This document shows positions 17,906 through 25,097 of a stretch of DNA of 64,000 nucleotides, piece by piece. The notes under the pieces were generated by a model. That model searched no databases, was not told the DNA's origin, and worked only from the letters and a program-made list of their open reading frames with translations. A program made the position numbers and the translations under genes. Position 1 is the stretch's first letter, and each line of letters starts with the position of its first letter. The stretch is from UBA9926 sp913064795 (GTDB taxonomy: Bacteria > Pseudomonadota > Gammaproteobacteria > Pseudomonadales > Azotimanducaceae), in contig JBJKZD010000004.1 of NCBI GenBank assembly GCA_045560765.1, positions 62,001 through 126,000 on the forward strand, read 5' to 3'.

Positions 17906-18324
17906 AATGCTTTAGCCCATGGCGCGCTAATGATTGAGGCGAGCATCTCTGGCATTCTGGGCTGCAATACCTCCTCTTGACTTAAGTATCCCTGTAGATG
18001 CGCGGTCTTGTCTGCGTATCTATCAGATTAATCAGTCGCTTAAAGCGATGAGGTGAATCAGTCAAGCTATGCAAGCGTCTTGGTCAGAGCGATAGGCCTG
18101 AGCGCCATGGTATTCCAAGCATTCTTCCTCAGAGACCACAAATTTTCTTTAAACCTGCGCTTATTCAAGCTTAAGCTTTTAATCTCTACCGTGAAGAATT
18201 TCTGAGGTTAATCGTCATTGTGTCGTCAAATACGGAGAGATTGTGAGTTCTCCTTGAGATCGACCTTCAGGTTCTAGCCTGAGATAATGCTGGACGTTCA
18301 ATTCGTAGAGGCTGAGCACAAGCT
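17906..18324. other. Gap without a recognised gene
   Basis: About 420 bp between the unrecognised ORF and the LhgO-like gene. It holds no frame with a credible start, no tRNA-like arms and no clear terminator. The stretch with several short runs of direct repeats (for example the two GAGGCTGAG-like and CCTGAG-like words) is unremarkable. Confidence 0.4.
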
Positions 18325-19443
18325 TTGGAGCAAATCGATACAGTGATCATTGGTGCAGGCGCTGTTGGCTTGGCAGTTGCGCGAGCATTGTCCATGGAGG
18401 GACAAGATTGCCTGGTCTTAGAACGTGAGGCGCGCATTGGTCAAGGGATCAGTAGTCGTAATAGCGAGGTCATTCATGCGGGTATTTATTACGAAAAAGG
18501 ATCAGTAAAAGGACGTCTTTGTGTCTCAGGAAAATCTAAGCTCTACGCTTTTTGTGAGAAGTTTGGTGTAGGTTTTCGTCGGTGCGGTAAAATTATCGTC
18601 GCGACGTCTTCGGATGATCTGGCTGAACTCGAGGGTATCCAACAAAAAGCTGCTGGCAATGGCGTCAGTGACCTCGCTTATCTCAGCGGGCGCGACATTC
18701 AGAATTTAGAACCTGAATTATCTGCCGTTGGGGGTCTACTATCTCCGTCAACCGGCATCGTCAGTGCCCATGAATATATGCTCGCGTTGCAAGGTGAAGT
18801 CGAAACCCATGGCGGCGTTGTGAGCCTCCTGAGTGAGGTCACTCAGATCGCCCCTGAAAAGGGGGCTTATCGAGTGACCGTACGGATTGGTGATCAGAGA
18901 GAGGTGTTTCAGTTCTTAGCTAGTAGAATTGTCAACGCGGCGGGTCTAGGTGCGACTAAAGTCGCCGCCCGCATGGTTGGATTATCCGACGATCGTGTTC
19001 CAGAAATGTATTTTTGTCGCGGCAATTATTTTTCGATGGCTGGCCAAAACCCATTTAGGCACTTAATCTATCCTGTGCCACCCAAAAGTGGAGCGGGGCT
19101 CGGTATCCATGCGACAATCGATTTAGGTAATCAGGTGAAGTTCGGCCCGGATGTTGAATACATTGACTCAGAGCGCTATGACGTGAATTCAAGCCGACTG
19201 CAGACCTATTATGAAGCCATTCGCCAATATTTTCCTGGACTCGAGGAAGGTTCTCTGGCTCCAAGCTACGCTGGAATTCGGCCGAAACTCCAAGGGCCCG
19301 GTGATCCTCCAAGAGATTTTTTGATTCAAGACGAATCTGCCGCAGGACTGCCGGGTATCATCAACTTGTTTGGTGTTGAATCGCCTGGGCTAACAGCGTC
19401 TCTTGCTATCGCTGAGGAAGTCGTGGAGCGCTATCGTGTATAA
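18325..19443 (+). CDS. LhgO-like FAD-dependent 2-hydroxy-acid oxidase/dehydrogenase
   Basis: A 372-residue DAO-family flavoprotein. The N-terminus has the dinucleotide-binding motif DTVIIGAGAVGLAVARAL with the acidic residue at LVLEREARIGQ. The segment GISSRNSEVIHAGIYYEKGS is characteristic of L-2-hydroxyglutarate oxidase (LhgO) and close relatives; the histidine of IHAG is near the flavin. The C-terminus has PSYAGIRPKLQGPG and LFGVESPGLTASLAIAE. Likely reaction: oxidation of an L-2-hydroxy-dicarboxylate, with electrons passed to quinone. The start is a TTG at 18325 because no ATG fits the conserved N-terminus; the ribosome-binding site is weak. Confidence 0.82.
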   Translation: MEQIDTVIIGAGAVGLAVARALSMEGQDCLVLEREARIGQGISSRNSEVIHAGIYYEKGSVKGRLCVSGKSKLYAFCEKFGVGFRRCGKIIVATSSDDLAELEGIQQKAAGNGVSDLAYLSGRDIQNLEPELSAVGGLLSPSTGIVSAHEYMLALQGEVETHGGVVSLLSEVTQIAPEKGAYRVTVRIGDQREVFQFLASRIVNAAGLGATKVAARMVGLSDDRVPEMYFCRGNYFSMAGQNPFRHLIYPVPPKSGAGLGIHATIDLGNQVKFGPDVEYIDSERYDVNSSRLQTYYEAIRQYFPGLEEGSLAPSYAGIRPKLQGPGDPPRDFLIQDESAAGLPGIINLFGVESPGLTASLAIAEEVVERYRV

Positions 19444-19488
19444 ACGATTCTTAAAAACGCAGATCTGTCTGTCTCGAAATGGTGCTGT

Positions 19489-20421
19489 GTGAGCGGGGGT
19501 CATCATCATGCTCATGGTAGCTTACCCACCCACGGTGCAATGAACCTCAGCTTTGGATGCGCCGTTGCAGCTAACCTGCTGTTTACCGTTTTTGAAGCTG
19601 TTCTCGCCTTTAAGGCTGGGTCAGTGGGCCTCTTAGCCGACGCAGGACACAACCTCAGTGATGTTCTTGGTCTGGTATTGGCTTGGTTTGCAAGCTACCT
19701 TGTCACCAGGAAAGCTGGCGAGCGCTTTAGTTACGGGTACCGTAGAACCACGATCCTTGCTGCATTGATTAATGCTGTGGTCTTGGTCGTGGCATCGCTT
19801 TACATTGCGTATCAATCTTTCGAAAAGATGTTGCAACCCGCTGAGGTGAACGCCGAATTGGTGATACTGGTTGCTTTAGTCGGCATTGTAATTAACGGTG
19901 GCGCTGCGCTGCTTTTCATTAAGCAGAGCCATCATGATCTAAACATCAAAGGCGCATTTCTTCATTTAGCTTTTGATGCATTGATTTCAGCTGGAGTGGT
20001 CGTCAGCGGATTGCTGATTTTCCTGACCGGGGCTCTTTGGATCGACCCACTTGTGGGATTAATCATTGTAGCGGTTATTCTCATCATGACCTGGCGTATG
20101 CTTGCTGATGCATTAGGACTTATCCTCGATGCAGTCCCGCCAAATATCGATCTGGCGGCGGTAACCGCTTTTTTGCAAGAGATTCCGGGCGTTAGCGCCG
20201 TGCATGATCTTCATATCTGGGCAATGAGCACCCAAGAAAATTGTTTGACCGCTCATCTTGTGATGCCCGAATTTCCTTTATGGGATACACCCAACGGTTA
20301 CGAAACGATCAGCGCGACGTTAGCGCAACAATTTTCGATACACCATGTTACGTTACAAGTCGAACGTAGCGATTCATGCCAAACACAAGACTGCAATGAA
20401 GAGGATCGTCATGGACTTTGA
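19489..20421 (+). CDS. Cation diffusion facilitator (zinc/cadmium-type efflux)
   Basis: A 310-residue CDF exporter of the CzcD/ZitB type. It starts with a GTG and a His-rich tail (GGHHHAHGS), then six transmembrane helices with the metal site ADAGHNLSDVLGL in TM2 and HLAFDALISAG in TM5 (the HxxxD pair), followed by a cytosolic domain with GVSAVHDLHIWAMS. It should exchange Zn2+ or a similar cation for protons at the inner membrane. The 3' end overlaps the open frame of the next gene. Confidence 0.9.
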   Translation: MSGGHHHAHGSLPTHGAMNLSFGCAVAANLLFTVFEAVLAFKAGSVGLLADAGHNLSDVLGLVLAWFASYLVTRKAGERFSYGYRRTTILAALINAVVLVVASLYIAYQSFEKMLQPAEVNAELVILVALVGIVINGGAALLFIKQSHHDLNIKGAFLHLAFDALISAGVVVSGLLIFLTGALWIDPLVGLIIVAVILIMTWRMLADALGLILDAVPPNIDLAAVTAFLQEIPGVSAVHDLHIWAMSTQENCLTAHLVMPEFPLWDTPNGYETISATLAQQFSIHHVTLQVERSDSCQTQDCNEEDRHGL

Positions 20422-21589
20422 TCGTTGGTTACAGGAGGCGACGGAGAATCGACCTATCGAGCCGATTGTTCTTGATGTGCCGATACCCATCACCGAGATT
20501 CCAACGCCAGCGCTCTTACTTGATGAAGCGAAACTACTTCGTAACCTGAATGACATGGCAGAGCTGACCCGATCCGCTGGCCTTGCGCTGCGCCCCCACA
20601 GCAAAATGCATAAATCTCCGATGATTGCTCACTTGCAATTAGCCCACGGGGCTTCGGGGATTTGCTGTGCCAAGGTGTCAGAAGCGGAAGTGATGCAACG
20701 CGCTGGCGTAAATGCGATCTTGATCACATCACCGGTCAGAGACGGGAGGACGCTGGGTCGGGTCGCAAAACTCGCCCAAGAAAATCAAGAAATGATGATC
20801 GTTATCGATGCGGTTGAAGCTGCGGTTTCATTGAATCAAGCGCTTGAAGCCTCTGGGCAGACACATCGCCTGAAGGTCTTAATCGATATTGACCCTGGGC
20901 TTGGTAGGACAGGGATTGCCCCAGAGGCGGGGCTTTTGGAGCTTGCGGGAACGATTACGGAATCTTGCAATCATCTTGAGTTCTGGGGATTACAAGTTTA
21001 TGCAGGGCATTGCATGCACATAGAATCTGTCGATAAGCGATTTACCCGTTATCAACGGGCGCTAGCATTCGGGGAATCGGCGATAACCCTGCTTACTGAC
21101 GCTGGCTATGAAATTCACCTGGTTTCAGGAGGCGGAACAGGCTCAATTGAATTTGAAGAGGGCCTCGGTTTGTTAACTGAGGTGCAAGCGGGTTCTTATG
21201 CGTTCATGGACATTGAGTATCGAGACATCGAGAGTCGCCATGGTCCGATTTTCGATCGGTTCGAAATCGCGCTCAGTGTGCTGGTTACAGCGATCAGCCA
21301 GCCCAAGTCCGGTGCGATCACGGTCGATGCAGGGTTCAAATCACTGGCCTCTGACAAAATGGCCCCGGAGTTTTTAGAGATTGAAGGATTGACTTATTTT
21401 TGGGGGGGAGACGAGCATGGTATCGTTCGATTAGATAACCCTTCAGTCGAGGTTGAGCTTGGAGGCAAATTTAAACTGATTACTCCCCATTGTGATCCGA
21501 CGGTGAACTTGCACGACTATTATTATCTCGTCAGGGAAGAGGCGGTCCATGAACTATGGCCGGTATCTACAAGAGGTTGCTCCCAGTGA
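20411..21589 (+). CDS. D-threonine aldolase / 3-hydroxy-D-aspartate aldolase-family PLP enzyme
   Basis: A 392-residue fold-type III PLP enzyme of the DSD1/D-threonine aldolase family. It has the PLP-lysine region ALRPHSKMHKSPM, SGICCAKVSEAEVM, IDIDPGLGRTGI, HLVSGGGTGSIEFE and the metal-binding C-terminus GDEHGIV with PHCDPTVNLHDYYY. Family members either dehydrate D-serine-type substrates or cleave D-threonine or hydroxyaspartate to glycine plus an aldehyde or glyoxylate. By recall it resembles BhcC of the beta-hydroxyaspartate cycle in KMHKS, CC.KVSEAE and the C-terminal WPVS.RG. The ATG at 20411 follows GAGGA at six bases. The stop forms a GTGA overlap with the next gene, so the two are translationally coupled. 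Confidence 0.85.
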   Translation: MDFDRWLQEATENRPIEPIVLDVPIPITEIPTPALLLDEAKLLRNLNDMAELTRSAGLALRPHSKMHKSPMIAHLQLAHGASGICCAKVSEAEVMQRAGVNAILITSPVRDGRTLGRVAKLAQENQEMMIVIDAVEAAVSLNQALEASGQTHRLKVLIDIDPGLGRTGIAPEAGLLELAGTITESCNHLEFWGLQVYAGHCMHIESVDKRFTRYQRALAFGESAITLLTDAGYEIHLVSGGGTGSIEFEEGLGLLTEVQAGSYAFMDIEYRDIESRHGPIFDRFEIALSVLVTAISQPKSGAITVDAGFKSLASDKMAPEFLEIEGLTYFWGGDEHGIVRLDNPSVEVELGGKFKLITPHCDPTVNLHDYYYLVREEAVHELWPVSTRGCSQ

Positions 21590-22596
21590 TTTCAGCCCCT
21601 TATTTCGAGGATTTCTACGTTGGACAGGATTTCTCTGACGTGCCGTCAGTCACGATTACCGATGGCATGGCTGCTTGGCACCAGAGCCTATTTGGTGATC
21701 GTAGTCGATTGGCTTTAGATCTACCTCTGACTGCAGCGATTACTGGCCGTTCCCAACTGCTAGCGAATCCTGCATTGGTATGCAACATTGCAATCGGTCA
21801 AAGCACGATTCCCAGCCAAAGGGTGCTCGGGAACTTATTCTATCGAGGGCTGCATTTTAAGGCCCCAGTTTTTATCGGCGACACCCTAACAACAACGACT
21901 CGGGTTGTGGCGCTGAAGCAAAATACGATTAAAGCGGGTCGCGCAGCCTCGGGAATGGTTGGCCTTGAAATCCATGTCGTGAATCAAGAGGCTCAGACTG
22001 TTTTGCATTTCTGGCGTTGTCCCATGATCCCGTGCCGCGATCCTAATATTGATACTGGCCAAAGTGACGATTTTGCGGTGATGCCAGAATTCCTGTCCGA
22101 TGAAGTCATCGAGCAACATCTTCCTACCTGGGATTTTTCGGCCTACTCTGCGCGATATCCTCAGGCCTCAGCTGTTAAAATTGAGGCTGGTGACCACTGG
22201 ATGGTTGAAGCCGCCGATACGGTTACCTCAGCACCGGAGTTGGTTCGGTTGACGCTCAATCTGGCAATGACTCATACCGATGCCTCCCGCAGTGTTTACG
22301 GAAAACGGTTGGTTTATGGGGGGCATACGATCGCGCTTGCTTCTAAGCATCTTACGTTCGCTCTTCCACATCTGTTGCAGATCCTTGCTTGGTATCAGTG
22401 TGATCATGTTGGCCCTGTCTTTGAGGAAGATATTCTAAAAACGAGTGTTAGGGTCGATGAGGTTAATGCCGTTTCGGGTGCTCAGATCGCAAAGCTCACC
22501 GTTGAAGTGTTCGCCGAACGAGGTCCTGAAGCGCCTGCTCAAATCGAAAATGCCAAAGTGCTCGTCTGGTCTCTCGCCGTTTTGTTGCCAGGCTAA
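21586..22596 (+). CDS. Mesaconyl-CoA hydratase-like protein (MaoC family, Mch type)
   Basis: A 336-residue protein with two MaoC-type hotdog domains. The N-terminus APYFEDFYVGQDFSDV matches mesaconyl-C1-CoA (2-methylfumaryl-CoA) hydratase from the ethylmalonyl-CoA pathway and 3-hydroxypropionate bicycle. YRGLHFKAPVFIGDTL is the hydratase-domain core; NLAMTHTDASRSVYGKRLVYGGHTIALA in the second half carries the Asn/Asp-His catalytic region. The GTG at 21586, nine bases after AGAGG and overlapping the upstream stop as GTGA, fits better than the ATG at 21556. The next gene encodes a mesaconyl-CoA transferase, supporting this substrate; 3-methylfumaryl-CoA hydratase is the alternative. Confidence 0.78.
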   Translation: MISAPYFEDFYVGQDFSDVPSVTITDGMAAWHQSLFGDRSRLALDLPLTAAITGRSQLLANPALVCNIAIGQSTIPSQRVLGNLFYRGLHFKAPVFIGDTLTTTTRVVALKQNTIKAGRAASGMVGLEIHVVNQEAQTVLHFWRCPMIPCRDPNIDTGQSDDFAVMPEFLSDEVIEQHLPTWDFSAYSARYPQASAVKIEAGDHWMVEAADTVTSAPELVRLTLNLAMTHTDASRSVYGKRLVYGGHTIALASKHLTFALPHLLQILAWYQCDHVGPVFEEDILKTSVRVDEVNAVSGAQIAKLTVEVFAERGPEAPAQIENAKVLVWSLAVLLPG

Positions 22597-22604
22597 GGAC
22601 GCTA

Positions 22605-22712
22605 TTTAAGAAAATCGAGCCGGGTGATCGGCTGCTCTGCTAAAGGATGATTTTGCAGGGTAACCGGCTAGCGACATCGTGTTGATAGCAAGTATTCACC
22701 TATTTTCTTAAA
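22605..22712. repeat. 11-bp inverted repeat flanking the mct leader
   Basis: TTTAAGAAAAT at 22605-22615 recurs as its exact complement ATTTTCTTAAA at 22702-22712, 86 bases apart, between the hydratase and transferase genes. The second arm is 35 bp before the transferase start. It could form a long-range RNA stem or a pair of operator half-sites. Confidence 0.4.
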
Positions 22713-22746
22713 ACATAGAGGCAAACATAAAGGAGGCAAAGAATTG

Positions 22747-23964
22747 ATGAGTACGATGCTTGGAATCCTTTCGGGAATGAAGGTGGTCGAAGGAAGCGCC
22801 TTCATCGCGGCGCCTCTAGGAGGCATGACCTTAGCGCAGCTGGGCGCTGACGTTATTCGTTTCGATCCTATTGGCGGAGGTCTTGATTATCATCGTTGGC
22901 CCATCACGAAGGAGGGCCGAAGTTTGTTTTGGGCCGGTATGAATAAAGGTAAGCGCTCGATTCAAATTGATATTCGTCACCCAGAGGCTCAGGAACTTCT
23001 TCAAACGTTGATCGCAAGACCTGGACCCGATGCTGGATTGTTCCTAACCAACTTCCCGGCGAGGGGCTGGCTATCTTATGAGAATCTTAAATCACATCGT
23101 GATGACTTGGTGTACATCAATGTGCTGGGTGATCGGCAGGGCGGCTCCGCGGTTGATTACACGGTTAATTGCGCTGTGGGATTCGCGAATGCAACCGGTG
23201 CCGAGGATGAATCCTCACCGACAAATCATTTGCTACCAGCCTGGGATAATATTACTGGACAAATGGCAGCAACCGCGCTGCTTGCGGCTGATCGGTATCG
23301 ACGTTTGAGCGGACATGGCCAACTCGTGGAGATTGCGCTCAAGGACGTGGCGCTGGCAACGGCAGGTCATCTTGGGAATATTGCAGAGGTTATGATAAAT
23401 GATGTCGATCGAGCCCGCAGTGGTAATTATCTCTACGGTGCTTTTGGGAAAGATTTTGTAACCCAAGATGGCAAGCGTTATATGCTTGTTGGATTGACCG
23501 GGAGGCAATGGCGCTCGATCGTTGAGGCGACTAATATTTCTGCAGCCATTGAGGAACTCCGAATCCAAGACGGCATCGCACTCGACGAGGAGGGGTCGCG
23601 GTTCGTGCATCGAGCGCTGATCGAGAGGCTCATTGCGCCTTGGTTCGCCTCCCGAAAATCGACAGAGGTCGTGGCCGCGCTCACCAAAACAGGAGTTTGT
23701 TTCGGACCTTATCGTTCCTTTAAGGAAATGGTTCAGGAGGATCCAGATTGCTCTACCCAGAACCCACTGTTTGAACGGGTGAGCCAACCTGGTATCGGCG
23801 ATTATCTTGCGCCAAGCAGTCCTATCCGCTTTTCTGACGCGTCAAATTTGGGATCGCTAACAGCCCCAGTCTTGGGTCAGCATACTGAGGAAATTTTGGC
23901 TGAGGACCTTGGTTTAAGCGTAACGCATATTGGTCGGCTCTATGATGCAAAGATCGTTGCCTGA
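22747..23964 (+). CDS. mct: Mct, mesaconyl-C1-CoA-C4-CoA transferase (2-methylfumaryl-CoA isomerase)
   Basis: A 405-residue class III (CaiB/BaiF) CoA-transferase. The start KVVEGSAFIAAPLGGMTLAQ with LGADVIRFDPIGGGLDYHRW is, as I recall, characteristic of Mct, which moves CoA within mesaconate from C1 to C4 in the 3-hydroxypropionate bicycle. The catalytic aspartate of the family falls in the LPAWDNITGQM region. ITKEGRSLFWAGMNKGKRSI and VEIALKDVALATAGHLG also fit. A strong AGGAGG at 22731-22736 precedes both TTG 22744 and ATG 22747. With the upstream hydratase it can interconvert methylmalyl-CoA and mesaconyl-C4-CoA. Confidence 0.85.
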   Translation: MSTMLGILSGMKVVEGSAFIAAPLGGMTLAQLGADVIRFDPIGGGLDYHRWPITKEGRSLFWAGMNKGKRSIQIDIRHPEAQELLQTLIARPGPDAGLFLTNFPARGWLSYENLKSHRDDLVYINVLGDRQGGSAVDYTVNCAVGFANATGAEDESSPTNHLLPAWDNITGQMAATALLAADRYRRLSGHGQLVEIALKDVALATAGHLGNIAEVMINDVDRARSGNYLYGAFGKDFVTQDGKRYMLVGLTGRQWRSIVEATNISAAIEELRIQDGIALDEEGSRFVHRALIERLIAPWFASRKSTEVVAALTKTGVCFGPYRSFKEMVQEDPDCSTQNPLFERVSQPGIGDYLAPSSPIRFSDASNLGSLTAPVLGQHTEEILAEDLGLSVTHIGRLYDAKIVA

Positions 23965-24036
23965 TTCAACTGCGGGGCCAGCTAAGGTGGGACGGCTTTG
24001 TGTTAAAGTTCTAACTGCATTTGTGGGGAGCTCTGT

Positions 24037-24663
24037 GTGATTGAACTGTTGAAATCCGGCGGCTGGTTGATGGTTCCGATCCTGCTTTGCTCGGTCGTCG
24101 CTGCAGGTATTTGCATCGAACGGCTCTGGAGCCTACGGCGTGAATCGGTTGCGCCTCAGTCGTTGTTGTCAACAGTGATCAAAGATTTAGATAAAAACTT
24201 TTCGGGTCAAAAACTCAGTGCTCTCCAATTGGGCTCGCCCCTAGGCCAGATATTTGCGGCGGGACTCTCACAGAGGGACCAAGGTAGGGAGCCGATGGTT
24301 CGGAGCATTGAGACAACAGGCGTGCAGGTCGTTCATGATCTTGAGAGATATTTATCGACCCTCGGCACACTGGCGGCGATCGCTCCGTTATTGGGATTGC
24401 TTGGTACTGTGATCGGTATGATCAAAGTTTTTAGTGCGATCCAACTTGCAGGCGTTGGCAATGCGTCGGTTTTAGCTGGCGGCATATCCGAAGCGCTCAT
24501 CACAACCGCCGCAGGACTCAGTGTTGCAATTCCTTGCCTCTTTGCGCACCGGTTTCTCACCCGTCGTATCGATGAACTCGCGGTCGATATGCAGCAAGAT
24601 GCTCAACGTTTGATCGAGCATATTTTTACTGTGTCTCCACCGATACTGTCTCAGCGTCCTTAA
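24037..24663 (+). CDS. exbB: ExbB/TolQ/MotA-family proton channel protein
   Basis: A 208-residue ExbB-like protein with three transmembrane helices: LMVPILLCSVVAAGICIERLW near the N-terminus, LAAIAPLLGLLGTVIGMIKVF, and EALITTAAGLSVAIPCLFAH. The last two are the conserved channel helices. With ExbD it converts proton motive force into mechanical work at the inner membrane. The start is a GTG after GGGGAG. It heads the exbB-exbD-msbA/lpxK unit; in this gammaproteobacterial context the pair is usually annotated ExbBD without a TonB partner. Confidence 0.9.
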   Translation: MIELLKSGGWLMVPILLCSVVAAGICIERLWSLRRESVAPQSLLSTVIKDLDKNFSGQKLSALQLGSPLGQIFAAGLSQRDQGREPMVRSIETTGVQVVHDLERYLSTLGTLAAIAPLLGLLGTVIGMIKVFSAIQLAGVGNASVLAGGISEALITTAAGLSVAIPCLFAHRFLTRRIDELAVDMQQDAQRLIEHIFTVSPPILSQRP

Positions 24664-24665
24664 TT

Positions 24666-25097
24666 ATGCGATTTGTTCAAAGACGCTCAGATCCTTTAGA
24701 AATCAATCTAACGCCGCTCATTGACGTCGTGTTTTTGTTGCTCATATTTTTTATGGTGTCGACCTCGTTTCGACTTGAGACGCAGCTTAATGTTGAACTA
24801 CCAGCCGCGGCTTCGACTTCGGCGCGTGCAGTCGACCCGATGGTCATCTCCATCTCGCGAGATCGAATTCATGCAATTGACGATCGTGTGCTGCTTAAGA
24901 ACGATCCAATCTCAATCGAGTCTGGCATTCTTCAGGCGATTCAAAGTCTTAGCCCCGATGAAATTGTATTGATGGCCGATGCGAACACGCCGCATCAAAG
25001 CGTCGTGACAGTGCTGGATATTCTTTCCAGAGCAGAAGTTAAAAATGTCCAGATAAGAACTCAGTCAACGCGAACGGGTCAAAAGGAAGCCTTGTGA
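24666..25097 (+). CDS. exbD: ExbD/TolR-family protein
   Basis: A 143-residue ExbD-like protein. It has a short cytosolic N-terminus (RRSDPLEINLTPLIDVVFLLLIFFM, whose aspartate in the single helix is the proton-path residue) followed by a periplasmic domain ending AEVKNVQIRTQ. It begins three bases after exbB and overlaps the start of the next gene by GTGA. Confidence 0.9.
   Translation: MRFVQRRSDPLEINLTPLIDVVFLLLIFFMVSTSFRLETQLNVELPAAASTSARAVDPMVISISRDRIHAIDDRVLLKNDPISIESGILQAIQSLSPDEIVLMADANTPHQSVVTVLDILSRAEVKNVQIRTQSTRTGQKEAL

Noticed and set aside
17701..17967. Minus-strand 88-codon ORF after clpB
   Set aside because: No ribosome-binding site or family, and it overlaps the plus-strand ORF that has both a GGAG site and upstream regulatory boxes.
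23233..23787. Minus-strand 184-codon ORF
   Set aside because: It is entirely inside the Mct gene, which has strong family motifs; a shadow frame.
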